Shown: one piece after another, positions 9,124 to 19,180 of the stretch
How positions within the stretch are numbered: position 1 is the stretch's first letter
How the letters are laid out: the number at the start of each line of letters is the position of its first letter
DNA from: Paralimibaculum aggregatum
GTDB taxonomy: Bacteria > Pseudomonadota > Alphaproteobacteria > Rhodobacterales > Rhodobacteraceae
DNA length: 40,665 bases
Assembly (NCBI RefSeq): GCF_030270585.1
Contig: NZ_BSYI01000049.1
Coordinates: 1-40,665 of the forward strand
Direction: 5' to 3'
The notes under the pieces: model-generated
Told to the model about the DNA's origin: nothing
The model's input: only the letters and a program-made list of their open reading frames with translations
Databases searched by the model: none
Position numbers and translations under genes: made by a program

Positions 9124-10026
9124 ATGAACGGTGATATCCGGCTCAAACATGCCGATCTGCGCATGCTCCGGCGTTTCATCACCGTGGTCGAGGCCGGCGG
9201 GATCACCGCGGCGAGCCAGCAGCTCGGAATCACCCAGTCGACCCTGAGCAGCCAGCTCGCCTCGCTGGAGCGGACGCTCGGCACGCGGCTCTGCCGGCGC
9301 GGGCGCGGCGGTTTCCGCCTGACCCGCGAGGGCGAGGTGATCTACCGCTCGGCAGAGCGGCTGCTCGGCGCGGTGGACGCCTTCGGCAACGACGTCGCGG
9401 CCCTGCGCGGGGAGCTGACCGGCGTGCTCCACATCGGCACGGTCGACAACATCGCCTCCAACCGCGACTGCCGCCTGCCCGATGCCATCGCCGAGTTCCG
9501 GCGCGTCGCGCCGAACGTCCAGATCTCGCTGCGGGTCTCGACGCCGGAAGAGCTCGAGACCGGCGTGCTCGAGGCGAAATACGGGCTGGCGCTCGTGCCG
9601 CTGCGCAAGGAAGGCCGGGCGCTGCTCTACGATCATCTCTTCGACGAGCCGCAGGCGCTCTATTGCGGCCGGCAGCACCCGCTGGCGGAGGAGGCCGGCG
9701 AGATCGAGCCGGCGATGCTGACGGAGTTCGCCTATGCCGGGCGGGGCTATTTCCAGGACCAGACGATCCCGCTGAAGCCCGCGACCGTGGCCTGGGACAT
9801 GGAGTCGATCCTCCTGCTCGTGCTCTCGGGCCATTTCATCGGCCACCTGCCCCGGCATTATGCGGAGACCTGGCTGAGCTCGGGCGAGATCTCCGAGGTC
9901 CGGGGCCCGGGGCTGCGCTATGCCTCCCCGTTCTACGCGGTCCGGCGCGGCGGCCATCACGCCGACCCGATGATCGACCGTTTCCGCCAGGCGCTCGTCG
10001 CGGTGCATGCCGCACCGATGGGCTGA
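9124..10026 (+). CDS. LysR-family transcriptional regulator
   Basis: A 300-residue DNA-binding regulator. The N-terminal winged helix-turn-helix lies at about residues 10-70 (FITVVEAGGITAASQQLG, then TQSTLSSQLASLERTLG), followed by the LysR substrate-binding domain to the end. The start has AAGGAG at the proper distance. It follows the transporter operon after only 53 bp in the same direction and may be co-transcribed. By position it is the likely regulator of the divergent binding-protein/oxygenase and transporter operons, with the imported compound or its product as co-inducer. The ligand is not predictable. Confidence 0.92.
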   Translation: MNGDIRLKHADLRMLRRFITVVEAGGITAASQQLGITQSTLSSQLASLERTLGTRLCRRGRGGFRLTREGEVIYRSAERLLGAVDAFGNDVAALRGELTGVLHIGTVDNIASNRDCRLPDAIAEFRRVAPNVQISLRVSTPEELETGVLEAKYGLALVPLRKEGRALLYDHLFDEPQALYCGRQHPLAEEAGEIEPAMLTEFAYAGRGYFQDQTIPLKPATVAWDMESILLLVLSGHFIGHLPRHYAETWLSSGEISEVRGPGLRYASPFYAVRRGGHHADPMIDRFRQALVAVHAAPMG

Positions 10027-10062
10027 TCCGGCCGGCGGCTCGGCGTCGCCCGCCCCCCGCGG

Positions 10063-11523
10063 TCAGCTGAACGATGGCTCCACCCCCGGCGGCACCGAGA
10101 AGCCGAGATCGCCGCGCGCGATGATCGGCTCCTTGCCGCCGTTCTCGACAATCTTCCGGGCCTGATGCGCGCGCGCCTCCCGGTCCACCGCCGCCGGGTC
10201 GCAGATCTTCAGCAACTCCTGCATCAGCGCCTCGCGGATCGCGGCGCAGCCCGGCTCCTCCGCCCGGTCGTTCACCTCGTCCGGGTCCTCCGCGAGATTG
10301 AACAGCTGGTCGGGATAGTCGATGTAGTGGACCAGCTTCCAGTCGCCCTTGCGGATCATGAAGGCGGCCTTTCGCGAGCCCATGCCGTGATACTCGGAGA
10401 ACGCCGCGCGATCGGCCTCGGCGCCGTCGATCAGGGCGCGCACGCTGGTTCCCGGCACGTCGTCCGGCACCGTCTCGCTGTCCCGCGCGCCGACGCCTTC
10501 CATGATGAAGGGATAGAGATCGAGGATGCTCGCCGGGGTCTTCACGACCGTGCCGGCGGGAATGCCGGGGCCGGCCACCATGAGCGGGACGCCGACCGAC
10601 TCCTCGTACATCAGCGACTTGCCCCAGGCGCCCCGCGCACCGAGGTTGTCGCCATGGTCGCTGGTATAGACGACATGCGTGTCGTCCTGCAGCCCGGCCT
10701 TGCCCAGCGCGTCGAGCACCAGCCCGACCTGCTCGTCCATGAAGGAGACCAGCCCGAAATACCCGGCCAGCGCCCGCTTCACCGCATCCGGCGTGTCGAA
10801 ATACTCGTCATAGGCGAAGATGCCACGATAGTCGTCGACATAGGGATGGATCGGCTTGTCGCGCAGGTGGTAGAGCTTCGGCTCCGGCAGGTCCTGGTTG
10901 TAGTAGTGGTAGAAGTGCTGCGACGGCGCGGTCAGCGGGAAATGCGGCGCCACCCAGGAGACGAACATCACCCAGGGCTTGCCGCGGTGTTTCGGCGCCT
11001 CCTCGTGCAGCCAGGTGATCGCGTCGGAGGTGATGTCGCGGTCATAGCGGGTGTACATCGACTCGCCCGGGCCGGCCATCTGCGCCATCTTGCGCGAGCC
11101 GCCGCGCTTGACCGTGTCCTCGTCGCGGATCAGCCCGAGCAGATCGCCCTTGGCCTCGACGATATGCATCGAGAGGCGCTCGTCGGCGAAGCCGTTGTCG
11201 TCCTCGGTCGAGCGGAAATGCAGCTTGCCGATCGAGACCGTCTGGTGCCCGCGCTCGCGCAGCAGCCGGTGCCAGCTCGGCAGCGAGCCGTCGAAGGCGG
11301 TCGCGTTGTCCCATGTCCCGATCTGGTGGATGTATTTCCCGGTGGCGAAGGCGGCGCGCGCCGGGACGCAGACCGGACAGGGGGTGTAGGCGGTGTCGAA
11401 GCGCGCACCCCGCGCCGCCAGCCTGTCGAGGTTCGGCGTCCTGACGATGTCGTGCCCGTAGCAGCCCGCCGCGCCGCGGGTGTGTTCGTCCGACATGAGG
11501 ATCAAGACGTTCTTCGGTTTCAT
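10063..11523 (-). CDS. sulfatase (arylsulfatase / choline-sulfatase-like)
   Basis: A 486-residue type I sulfatase of the alkaline-phosphatase superfamily; it would hydrolyse a sulfate ester. The formylglycine motif is intact: C52-V-P-A-R56 within CPVCVPARAAFATGKY, which needs oxidation of C52 by a formylglycine-generating enzyme encoded elsewhere. The N-terminal metal site is MSDEH (D12-E13), and the second metal site is the TSDHGDNLGARG segment near residues 290-300. No signal peptide is visible, so it is probably cytoplasmic and acts on an imported sulfate ester. Opening and length resemble choline-sulfatase-like enzymes, but the substrate is uncertain. It is convergent with the LysR gene (36-bp gap) and divergent from the GntR regulator, which is a plausible controller. 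Confidence 0.9.
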   Translation of the reverse strand: MKPKNVLILMSDEHTRGAAGCYGHDIVRTPNLDRLAARGARFDTAYTPCPVCVPARAAFATGKYIHQIGTWDNATAFDGSLPSWHRLLRERGHQTVSIGKLHFRSTEDDNGFADERLSMHIVEAKGDLLGLIRDEDTVKRGGSRKMAQMAGPGESMYTRYDRDITSDAITWLHEEAPKHRGKPWVMFVSWVAPHFPLTAPSQHFYHYYNQDLPEPKLYHLRDKPIHPYVDDYRGIFAYDEYFDTPDAVKRALAGYFGLVSFMDEQVGLVLDALGKAGLQDDTHVVYTSDHGDNLGARGAWGKSLMYEESVGVPLMVAGPGIPAGTVVKTPASILDLYPFIMEGVGARDSETVPDDVPGTSVRALIDGAEADRAAFSEYHGMGSRKAAFMIRKGDWKLVHYIDYPDQLFNLAEDPDEVNDRAEEPGCAAIREALMQELLKICDPAAVDREARAHQARKIVENGGKEPIIARGDLGFSVPPGVEPSFS

Positions 11524-11624
11524 TCGGTCATTCCCAATCGTTCGGTGCCGGATCGGCCGCTTGCCGCGGGGCAGCGCTTGTGGATGCTCGGTGCACGGGC
11601 CGACAGGGGAGTGGCCGCATGCTG

Positions 11625-11640
11625 ATTGCTATATAGTAAT
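11625..11640. promoter_or_regulatory. near-palindromic operator between sulfatase and GntR genes
   Basis: The 16-mer ATTGCTATATAGTAAT is a palindrome with one mismatched pair (ATT-x-CTATATAG-x-AAT). It sits in a sharply A+T-rich patch (11623-11665) in the 180-bp divergent gap, 64 bp before the GntR start and about 100 bp before the sulfatase start. A second, overlapping dyad (ATAG...CTAT) follows. GntR/UTRA regulators usually bind short A+T-rich palindromes near their own genes, so this is a good candidate autoregulatory site. Function is inferred. Confidence 0.5.
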
Positions 11641-11703
11641 TACGCTATGCAGTGATATCATCCCTGTCAAGCGATCCGCGTGATGCAACCTGGGAGGCCG
11701 GCG

Positions 11704-12519
11704 ATGGCGCGACGGGACAACGACTTGGAGCGGCTGGACCCGATCCGCGCGGCGCAGGTCGTCACGGTGCTGCGCGGGTATCTCGCGCGCGAGCTGGCAG
11801 ATGGCGACCGGACCGTGCCGAAATACCTGCAGCTGCAGAACGCCCTGGTCCGCGCCATCGAGACGGGCGTGATCGTCGAGGGCGACAAGCTGCCGAGCGA
11901 GGCCGAGATGACCGCGCTGTCGCCCTACAGCCTCGGCACGGTGCAGAAGGCGCTGCGGGCGCTCATGGAGGCGGGGCTGGTGCTGCGCAAGACCGGGGTC
12001 GGCACGGTCGTCCGCGGGCTGGAGCACAGCATGCGCAAGCCGCTGCATGCGCGGTTCTCGCGGCCGGGCGGGCCCTTCCTGCCGGTCTATCCGAAGATCC
12101 TCGGCCGCATGACCGTCGCGGAACGGGGCGCCTGGACCGAGGTGATCGGCGAGGATGCGACCGTGCTGCGCCTCGACCGCCGGATCATGATCGGCGAGGA
12201 ATTCGCCATCGTCACCCATTTCTACGTCGATGCCGGGCGGTATCCGTTCTTCAGGGACCGGCCGCTGGACGCGCTGCACAGCGAGAACTTCAAGAACCTG
12301 GTGCAGGCGGAAACCGACCGGCGGGTGACGCGCCTCGATCACCGGATCGCCTTTGCCGGCGCGCCGGAGGGGGCGGCACAGCACATCGGCGTGGCACCGG
12401 GGGCGATGATCCTGAACATCAAGTCCACCGCCTGGGATCAGACCGGCGAGGTGGTCTACTACCAGCGCTTCTACATCCCGCCGAACGAGCTGGATCTCAC
12501 CATCGAGTCGCTGTTCTGA
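11704..12519 (+). CDS. GntR-family regulator with UTRA domain
   Basis: A 271-residue regulator. The winged-helix domain is seen at about residues 35-105 (VPKYLQLQNALVRAIETGVI, LPSEAEMTALSPYSLGTVQK, ALRALMEAGLVLRKTGVGTV). The helix-turn-helix has SPYSLGTVQKAL in place of the usual SR-TVR-AL pattern. The rest is a UTRA ligand-binding domain ending YYQRFYIPPNELDLTIESLF. I placed the start at ATG 11704 because TGGGAGG lies just upstream; an in-frame GTG at 11680 lacks one. It is divergent from the sulfatase and upstream of the acyl-CoA ligase, so either may be its target. Confidence 0.88.
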   Translation: MARRDNDLERLDPIRAAQVVTVLRGYLARELADGDRTVPKYLQLQNALVRAIETGVIVEGDKLPSEAEMTALSPYSLGTVQKALRALMEAGLVLRKTGVGTVVRGLEHSMRKPLHARFSRPGGPFLPVYPKILGRMTVAERGAWTEVIGEDATVLRLDRRIMIGEEFAIVTHFYVDAGRYPFFRDRPLDALHSENFKNLVQAETDRRVTRLDHRIAFAGAPEGAAQHIGVAPGAMILNIKSTAWDQTGEVVYYQRFYIPPNELDLTIESLF

Positions 12520-12632
12520 TCGGCCGTGCCGGAGCGGTCTGCCGGGGCGTTCTTTCGGAGCGGGCCGCGGCGTGCAAAGGGAGATGGCCGGCCCGGCGGC
12601 GTGTGACTAGGCTGCCGCCGTCGTGATAGGGA

Positions 12633-12644
12633 GGATGCGCATCC
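12633..12644. promoter_or_regulatory. perfect 12-bp palindrome upstream of acyl-CoA ligase
   Basis: GGATGCGCATCC is a perfect palindrome in the 200-bp gap between the GntR gene and the acyl-CoA ligase gene. It may be an operator or part of the leader. In DNA this rich in G+C a 12-bp palindrome can also arise by chance. No other site was recognised in the gap. Confidence 0.2.
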
Positions 12645-12720
12645 GTGATGCCCGGCATTGCAGCGCCGCATGCACCGGGACGCGCGCGCTCCGAAGGCAG
12701 GATCTGTGAGGCTCGACAAG

Positions 12721-14352
12721 GTGGCAAACCCCTACAACACCGATCTCGATCGCAACCCGGCAAACCATCAGCCGCTGACGCCGCTGGGCTTTCTCGAGCG
12801 CGCGGCCAGTGTCTTTCCCGGCCACACGGCGATCGTGCACGGCCCGCTGAGGCGGGACTATGCGTCGTTCTACGCGCGCTCGCGCCAGCTTGCCTCGGCC
12901 CTGCAGCGGGCCGGCATGGGCCGCGGCGACACGGTCTCGGTGCTGCTGGCGAACACGCCCGCCATGCTGGAATGCCATTACGGCGTGCCGATGTGCGGGG
13001 CGGTGCTGCACTCGATCAACACCCGGCTGGATGCGGCGATCATCGCCTTCCAGCTCGATCATGCGATGTCGCGCCTAGTGATCGTCGACCGGGAGTTCAT
13101 GCCGCTGATGCAGGCGGCGCTGGCGCTGGCCACGGTGCGCCCGGCGCTGATCCAATATGACGATCCGGTGTTCGACGGACCGGAAACCGATGGTATCGCA
13201 GAGGATTACGAGGCGTTCCTCACAAGCGGCGACCCGGCCTTCGAATGGCTGATGCCGGAGGACGAATGGGATGCGATCTCGATCAACTACACCTCCGGCA
13301 CCACCGGAGACCCCAAGGGCGTCGTCTCCCACCACCGCGGCGCCTATCTGCTGGCGCAGGGCAATGCGCTGACCACCTCGATGGCCAAGCACGCGGTCTA
13401 TCTCTGGACCCTGCCGATGTTCCACTGCAACGGCTGGTGCTTTCCGTGGACCCTGTCGGCGATCGTCGGCACCCATGTGTGCCTGCGCCAGGTGCGGGCC
13501 GGGCCGATCTGGGCCGCGCTGGCCGACGAGGGCGTGACCCATCTCTGCGGCGCGCCCATCGTGATGCAGCTGATGATCTCGGCGCCGGAGGCGGTGAAGC
13601 GCGATCTCGGCCGCACCGTGCAGGTCTTCACCGCGGCCGCGCCGCCGCCCGAGACGCTGCTGGCCGGGATGCAGGCCGCCGGCTTCGAGGTCACGCATCT
13701 CTACGGGCTGACCGAGACCTACGGGCCCGCGGTGGTCAACGACTGGCACGCGGACTGGTCCGCCCTGCCCCCGGCCGAGCAGGCCAGGCTGAAATCCCGC
13801 CAGGGCGTGCGCTACCTGCCGCTGGAGCGGCTCGCGGTGCTCGATCCGGAGACGATGCGCCCGGTGCCGCGCGACGGCCGCAGCATGGGCGAGGTGATGT
13901 TCCGCGGCAACGTGGTGATGAAGGGCTATTTCCGGAACCCCGGGGCGACCCGTGCGGCCTTTGCCGGCGGCTGGTTCCATTCCGGCGATCTCGGCGTGGT
14001 GCATCCCGACGGCTACATCCAGCTCAAGGACCGCTCCAAGGACATCATCATCTCGGGCGGCGAGAACATCTCCTCGATCGAGGTCGAGGAGGCGCTCTAT
14101 CGCCATCCGGCGGTGGCGGTGGCGGCGGTCGTCGCCATGCCGCACGAGAAATGGGGCGAGACGCCCTGCGCCTTCGTCGAGCTCGCCGATGCGGCGCAGG
14201 CCGATGCCGAGACGCTCCGCGCCTGGTGCCGCGAGCAGCTCGCGCCCTACAAGGTGCCCGGCCGTTTCGTCTTCACCGCGATACCGCGCACCTCGACCGG
14301 CAAGATCCAGAAATTCGTCCTGCGCGAGCGCGCCCGGGAGATCGCCGACTGA
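12721..14352 (+). CDS. AMP-forming acyl-CoA ligase, DmdB-like
   Basis: A cytoplasmic acyl-CoA synthetase of about 543 residues that would convert a carboxylic acid, ATP and CoA to an acyl-CoA. Core motifs are all present: P-loop YTSGTTGDPKG, the YGLTETYG adenylate-binding motif, GWFHSGDLG, the hinge region KDIIISGGENISS, and the catalytic lysine motif RTSTGKIQK near the C-terminus. The opening (NPYNTDLDRNPANHQPLTPL) matches the medium-chain/methylmercaptopropionate-CoA ligase-like group. The exact acid is not predictable. I preferred GTG 12721 because homologues of this group begin at this point; in-frame alternatives are GTG 12706, ATG 12670 and TTG 12658. A stem-loop follows the stop. Confidence 0.9.
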   Translation: MANPYNTDLDRNPANHQPLTPLGFLERAASVFPGHTAIVHGPLRRDYASFYARSRQLASALQRAGMGRGDTVSVLLANTPAMLECHYGVPMCGAVLHSINTRLDAAIIAFQLDHAMSRLVIVDREFMPLMQAALALATVRPALIQYDDPVFDGPETDGIAEDYEAFLTSGDPAFEWLMPEDEWDAISINYTSGTTGDPKGVVSHHRGAYLLAQGNALTTSMAKHAVYLWTLPMFHCNGWCFPWTLSAIVGTHVCLRQVRAGPIWAALADEGVTHLCGAPIVMQLMISAPEAVKRDLGRTVQVFTAAAPPPETLLAGMQAAGFEVTHLYGLTETYGPAVVNDWHADWSALPPAEQARLKSRQGVRYLPLERLAVLDPETMRPVPRDGRSMGEVMFRGNVVMKGYFRNPGATRAAFAGGWFHSGDLGVVHPDGYIQLKDRSKDIIISGGENISSIEVEEALYRHPAVAVAAVVAMPHEKWGETPCAFVELADAAQADAETLRAWCREQLAPYKVPGRFVFTAIPRTSTGKIQKFVLRERAREIAD

Positions 14353-14370
14353 GCCCCGGCGCCCGCCGGT

Positions 14371-14388
14371 TCTCCGGTTCTCCGGAGA
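14371..14388 (+). terminator. stem-loop after acyl-CoA ligase gene
   Basis: TCTCCGG (14371-14377), loop TTCT, CCGGAGA (14382-14388) form a perfect 7-bp stem starting 18 bp after the ligase stop codon. There is no T-run, so intrinsic termination would be weak or unconventional. Confidence 0.35.
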
Positions 14389-15725
14389 GGTGAAGTACCG
14401 GAAGGCGCCCACGGCCCGCCAGCCCGGCGCCTCCGGATGCATCTCGTAGCCGCGCCGCTCCGCGGCATGGTGCCGGTCCACCTTGCGCCGGAACGGCCGG
14501 AAGATGATGCTGCTCCCATGCAGGACGCCCCCGCGCCGGGCCAAGATCTCGCGCCGGGCATCCCGGCCATCGGTCGCCGACGCCTCGTCCGGCACCAGCG
14601 CCCGAGCGGCCGCCCGCCCCGGTCGGTCTCCGGGAAGGGCGTTTCGTCCGGTCGCTCCCGAAGCTGCCGCCGAGGATCACCCTGCGCCCGACCGCGACCC
14701 CGGCCCGCCGGAGCCGGGCGCCGGCGGCATCCCTGGCGGTGCGCGGCCGGCCGCCGTCGATCGGGATCAGCGCGAACCCGTCCTCCCCCTGCCCGGCCTC
14801 GGCGAGCATGGAGAGGCCGCGCTCCGGGCCGTGCTCGGGCACCGGCAGCGCGGCACATCCCCGGTGCATGGGGCCCGTGTGGTGACTTGCGGCGGCTGGC
14901 CCGCTGTCGCCATTGCCGGGCTGTATGACGTGGCCGCTGCAAAGGACCAGCGGCATCGCCCGGCGCATGGCCCGGTCGGTGCAGGGCGCGGCGGTTGCGC
15001 TCTTGCGGGCGACGATGGATCGCGCCGTTTGCGTCTACCGGCGCGCGAGCCAGAGGCTGTCTAAGAGCCCGCGCAGGTTCGCCGGGCTCTCGCGGTCGGC
15101 ATGGATCTCCGCTGCGCCGATGGCGGTGATCGCGGCGGCGCCATCGGTGCCGGGATCGATCTGCTCCACCGTGTCGAGCAGCGCCGAGCCACCGGCCGCC
15201 GTTCTCGCGCCGCTCCACAACCGCGCGGTGGCCGGCCGCGAGTTCTGCCAGCTCGAGGGGGCCGGTGCCGGTCGGCGCATCGGCCGGGGTGCCACTGGCG
15301 CCGGCACCGCGATGCACGATCAGCGCCGGGCAGACGGACATGGCGGCGTCCGGCGTGGCCATGAGACGGCCATCGCGCTGCCCTCGGCGGCGCGGCCGCA
15401 CCGGCGGCGGATGGCTATCATCACCTCCGCCGGGCCAAAGGCGTCACCATCGATCCGGGCCGCGCCCTCGCGAAACGTCAGCGTGCAGGGATGCGTGTCG
15501 TCGGAGACCTCCCAGCGCCCGATCAGCCGCCCGGAGAAGGGTGGCGAGCTGCTCGCAGCGGATCGGCGTCCCGCAGATCGGGTGGGGGTCACTGAGCGTC
15601 ATGACCTGCCGGCCGCCATGCGGCGACGACTCCTGCTCGAGCGTGGGGCGCGGCAGGCTGAGCATCGCTTGGGCGGCGACAGCGGCGGCGCCCAAAGTGC
15701 TGACTAGGCGGGAGAAAACTGCGCC
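14385..15725 (-). pseudogene. decayed family-5 solute-binding protein (DppA/OppA type)
   Basis: No frame is open across this region, but minus-strand fragments in order spell a complete SBP_bac_5 protein. Near 15720-15650 there is a signal-peptide-like piece (RLVSTLGAAAVAAQAML). Near 15530-15440 is GRWEVSDDTHPCTLTFREGA, then IDGDAFGPAEVM. Near 15300-15240 is PTGTGPLELAELAAGHRAVV. Near 15190-15070 is LLDTVEQIDPGTDGAAAI. Near 14970-14760 are TDRAMRRAMPLVL and HHTGPMHRGCAALP. Near 14530-14440 is VLHGSSIIFRPFRRKVDRHH with GYEMHP, the classical end of the family. The pieces fall in three frames, with an in-frame TAG near 15034. So there are at least four disruptions and many substitutions: an old pseudogene. 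It lies downstream of the sulfotransferase in the same direction. Confidence 0.8.
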
Positions 15726-15970
15726 GGTCGAGGCTGCCGCTCCGGGCCTTCCCCGCCAGACACGAGGCGATCGGGTGGCCCGCAGACGGGCGCCCGGCCT
15801 AGTTTGTCTTGGGTCTGCTTCCATTGATAGGTTGCGTGCATAGCGCGGCGGGCCGTGGCGCCGGGCGCGCCGGGGCCGGCGATAGAGCGGAAGAAGCCTG
15901 TCGGCGGCAGCAGTGGACCTGCGCTTGACGCGGCGGATCTTCGCTGGCCTGCCCGGCTCCGGCTCCGGAG

Positions 15971-16858
<888 letters not shown>

Positions 16859-16925
16859 GGGATCTCCGGTGGATGCAGCCGCCCGGGCGGTGCGCGGGCT
16901 CATCCTGCACATGCCGCCGGCGCGG

Positions 16926-18917
16926 TCAAAACCGGATTGTCGCGCTGATGCGGAAGGCCCGGCCCGGCTCGTCGAGCGGCACCACGCCGTCAAACTCCTG
17001 GCCATAGGTGGCGCGGCTCGCATAGTCCTCGTCGAGAAGGTTGGTGACCTCGGCCCGCAGGGTCACGTTCGGGAATTGCGGCGGGGTATAGGCGGCGAAG
17101 GCGTTCACCACCTGATAGGCCGGCAGGGGGTTCGCGCGCTGCCCGGTATAGGGATCGTAGGTGCCGTCGTATTCCAGGTAGAACTCGGCATCCGCCCCGA
17201 TGGTCAGGCCGATATCGGCGAAGCCGTGATTGACCTCGAGCACCACGACCTGGCCGACCGGTGTGGTGAGATACTGGCCGAGGTCGCTGTCCGCGGGCCT
17301 GCCGTCGATCTCGGTCTCGATGTTGGCATAGCCGACGCGGACGAAGCCGGGCCCCCAGCTGTAGCCGGCGCCGAGCTCGATGCCCTGCGAGAGCACGTCG
17401 CGGTAGAGCGCCGGGCCGCCGCGGTATTCCTCGTCGCGGGCATCGTCGATCTCGGTGCGGAACAGCTTGGCCTTGACGAAGGCGCCCTCGAGCGCCGGCA
17501 CCAGCGGGCCGAAATCGTAGTGCAACCCGGCGAAGAGGTTGTTGGAGACCGCGGGCCTGAGATCCCCGTCCGGGTAGACCCAGGCCGGGTTGATCAGGAA
17601 GTTCTCGGCAAGCTCCACCCCGCCCCAGACCCGCGAGGCCCCGGCGCTGGCGGTGAGCCCGTCGAGGATCTCGTAGCTGCCGGAGAGGTTGCCGGAGACG
17701 CCGGCATTGCGGCTGACCGAGCCCTCGATCCCCTCGAAGCGCTGATAGTCGACCCGGCCGCCGAAGGAGATGTCGAGCCGGTCGAGCGGCGCGAGCCGGG
17801 CCTGGGCGAAGGCGCCGATGTTCCGCGCCGTCTCGGTGCCGCCCTCGTTGAACTCCGGCGCGGGCAGGTAGCGATAGTCGAGCTCGGCGCGGTCGGCATA
17901 GAAGTCGAGGCCCGCATCCAGCGTGCCGAACGCGAGGATCGACTGGTTGGCCAGCTTGCCGTTGAAGCTCCGGGTGCTGCCGAAGGAGCGCTGCTCGTCC
18001 TCCACGATGTCGAGATCGGTGGCGCTGTGGGCGACCACCAGCAAGGGGTTCCAGAGCCCCTCCGGGGTCGCATCCTCGAAGCTCAGCACGATGTTCTCGC
18101 GGTCGAGCGCATAGGGACGGGTCAGCGGCACCGGCCGGCCGCCGATGATCTGGCCGATATTGGCGCGGTAGGGCCGGGCCTCGTCGTCGTTGACCCGCTC
18201 GTAGGAGATCTCGACGCGGTAGCCCTCGTCGGACTGGTAGGCGAGCTTGCCGATGCCGCTCAGCAGGCTGGTGCCGGAGCCGATGATGGTCTGGCCGTCG
18301 CCGTCCTGCATCGCGTTGCCGCCGGCATGCTTGAAATAGGCCAGCCCCTCGAAACCCTCCGCCCGGCCGAAGAGAGAGACGCTGGTGGCGAACACGTCGC
18401 CATTGGTGCTGTACTCGCCCGAGAGATAGCCGCCGAAATCGTCGCCCGGCGCCAGCAGGTCGGCGGCGTCCTTCGTCTCGAACAGGATCGAGCCGGCCAG
18501 CGCCCCCGGCCCGGCATCCGCGGGCGCGACGCCGGGGTCGATGCGCACCGCCTTCAGCAGCTCCGGGTCGATCAGCGTGGTGGCGTTGTGGTGGAAGATC
18601 TTGTTGTTCTGCCGCGCGCCGTCGATGGTGACCGCGAGGTTGGTCTCCTCGATGCCGTTGACATAGAGCTTCTGCGAGGCCGGGATCGAGCTGCCGACGG
18701 TGATCGTCGGCTCGGTGCGGAAGAGGTCCTGCAGATCCACCGGGTCGAGCCGCAGCAGGTCCTCGTCGGTCAGCGTCACGCCGTCGCCGGCCAGCGATTC
18801 GATGACGATCGGGTTGAGCTCGAAGGTCTCGACCGATTGCGCCCGTGCCATTCCCTGCGCCATCGACACGGCACAGGCCAGCGCCGTCGGCGCCGCGATG
18901 CGCGACATTCCCTGCAT
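16926..18917 (-). CDS. TonB-dependent outer-membrane receptor
   Basis: A 663-residue outer-membrane receptor, probably for a ferric siderophore or haem. It has a signal peptide (residues 1-25, cleavage near ARA-QS) and a plug domain with TDEDLLRLDPVDLQDLFRTEP, KLYVNGIEETNLAVTIDG and the GPGALAGSILFETKDAADLL segment. A beta-barrel of alternating strands ends in RAFRISATIRF, with the terminal Phe used by the outer-membrane assembly machinery. The NNKIFHHNATTLIDPELLKAV segment recalls TbpA/HemR-like receptors. ATG 18917 was chosen because it has GGGGGGAACC upstream and begins the signal peptide. It is divergent from a complete Fe-siderophore-type ABC transporter, so the two probably form one iron-uptake route. 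Confidence 0.92.
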   Translation of the reverse strand: MQGMSRIAAPTALACAVSMAQGMARAQSVETFELNPIVIESLAGDGVTLTDEDLLRLDPVDLQDLFRTEPTITVGSSIPASQKLYVNGIEETNLAVTIDGARQNNKIFHHNATTLIDPELLKAVRIDPGVAPADAGPGALAGSILFETKDAADLLAPGDDFGGYLSGEYSTNGDVFATSVSLFGRAEGFEGLAYFKHAGGNAMQDGDGQTIIGSGTSLLSGIGKLAYQSDEGYRVEISYERVNDDEARPYRANIGQIIGGRPVPLTRPYALDRENIVLSFEDATPEGLWNPLLVVAHSATDLDIVEDEQRSFGSTRSFNGKLANQSILAFGTLDAGLDFYADRAELDYRYLPAPEFNEGGTETARNIGAFAQARLAPLDRLDISFGGRVDYQRFEGIEGSVSRNAGVSGNLSGSYEILDGLTASAGASRVWGGVELAENFLINPAWVYPDGDLRPAVSNNLFAGLHYDFGPLVPALEGAFVKAKLFRTEIDDARDEEYRGGPALYRDVLSQGIELGAGYSWGPGFVRVGYANIETEIDGRPADSDLGQYLTTPVGQVVVLEVNHGFADIGLTIGADAEFYLEYDGTYDPYTGQRANPLPAYQVVNAFAAYTPPQFPNVTLRAEVTNLLDEDYASRATYGQEFDGVVPLDEPGRAFRISATIRF

Positions 18918-19006
18918 GGTTCCCCCCAGGCTGAAACAGGCTGATCTGGGTGGCAGGCGGGGCGTGCCGCATGGCTTCCTGCGCCGGAACCGACCATATC
19001 CGACTG

Positions 19007-19088
19007 TTGCAGTCAAGAATGTTTCCCGCCCCCCTGGTGCGCCCGGAACGGTGCGGGATGAAGGGCGCATCGGATTAGTTGACTGCAA
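19007..19088. promoter_or_regulatory. paired inverted 10-mers between divergent iron-uptake genes
   Basis: TTGCAGTCAA (19007-19016) and its exact reverse complement TTGACTGCAA (19079-19088) lie 62 bp apart in the gap between the TonB-dependent receptor and the ABC transporter. Each copy points towards its own downstream gene. The first copy is part of a 13-bp dyad, GACTG-TTG-CAGTC (19002-19014). The second also contains TTGACT, a good -35 element, with TATCCC 17 bp later. This layout fits one regulator controlling both promoters. Iron repression (an IscR/Iron-Rhodo-box, RirA or Irr type system in this class) is an inference from the gene content, not from a motif match I can verify. Confidence 0.45.
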
Positions 19089-19180
19089 TGATCGGGAATT
19101 GTATCCCTCCGCCGGTCCTCAATGGCCGCGGGCGGCAAACCCCCGGCCCACAACGCAAATCCGGGAAAGCGGGAATCAGC

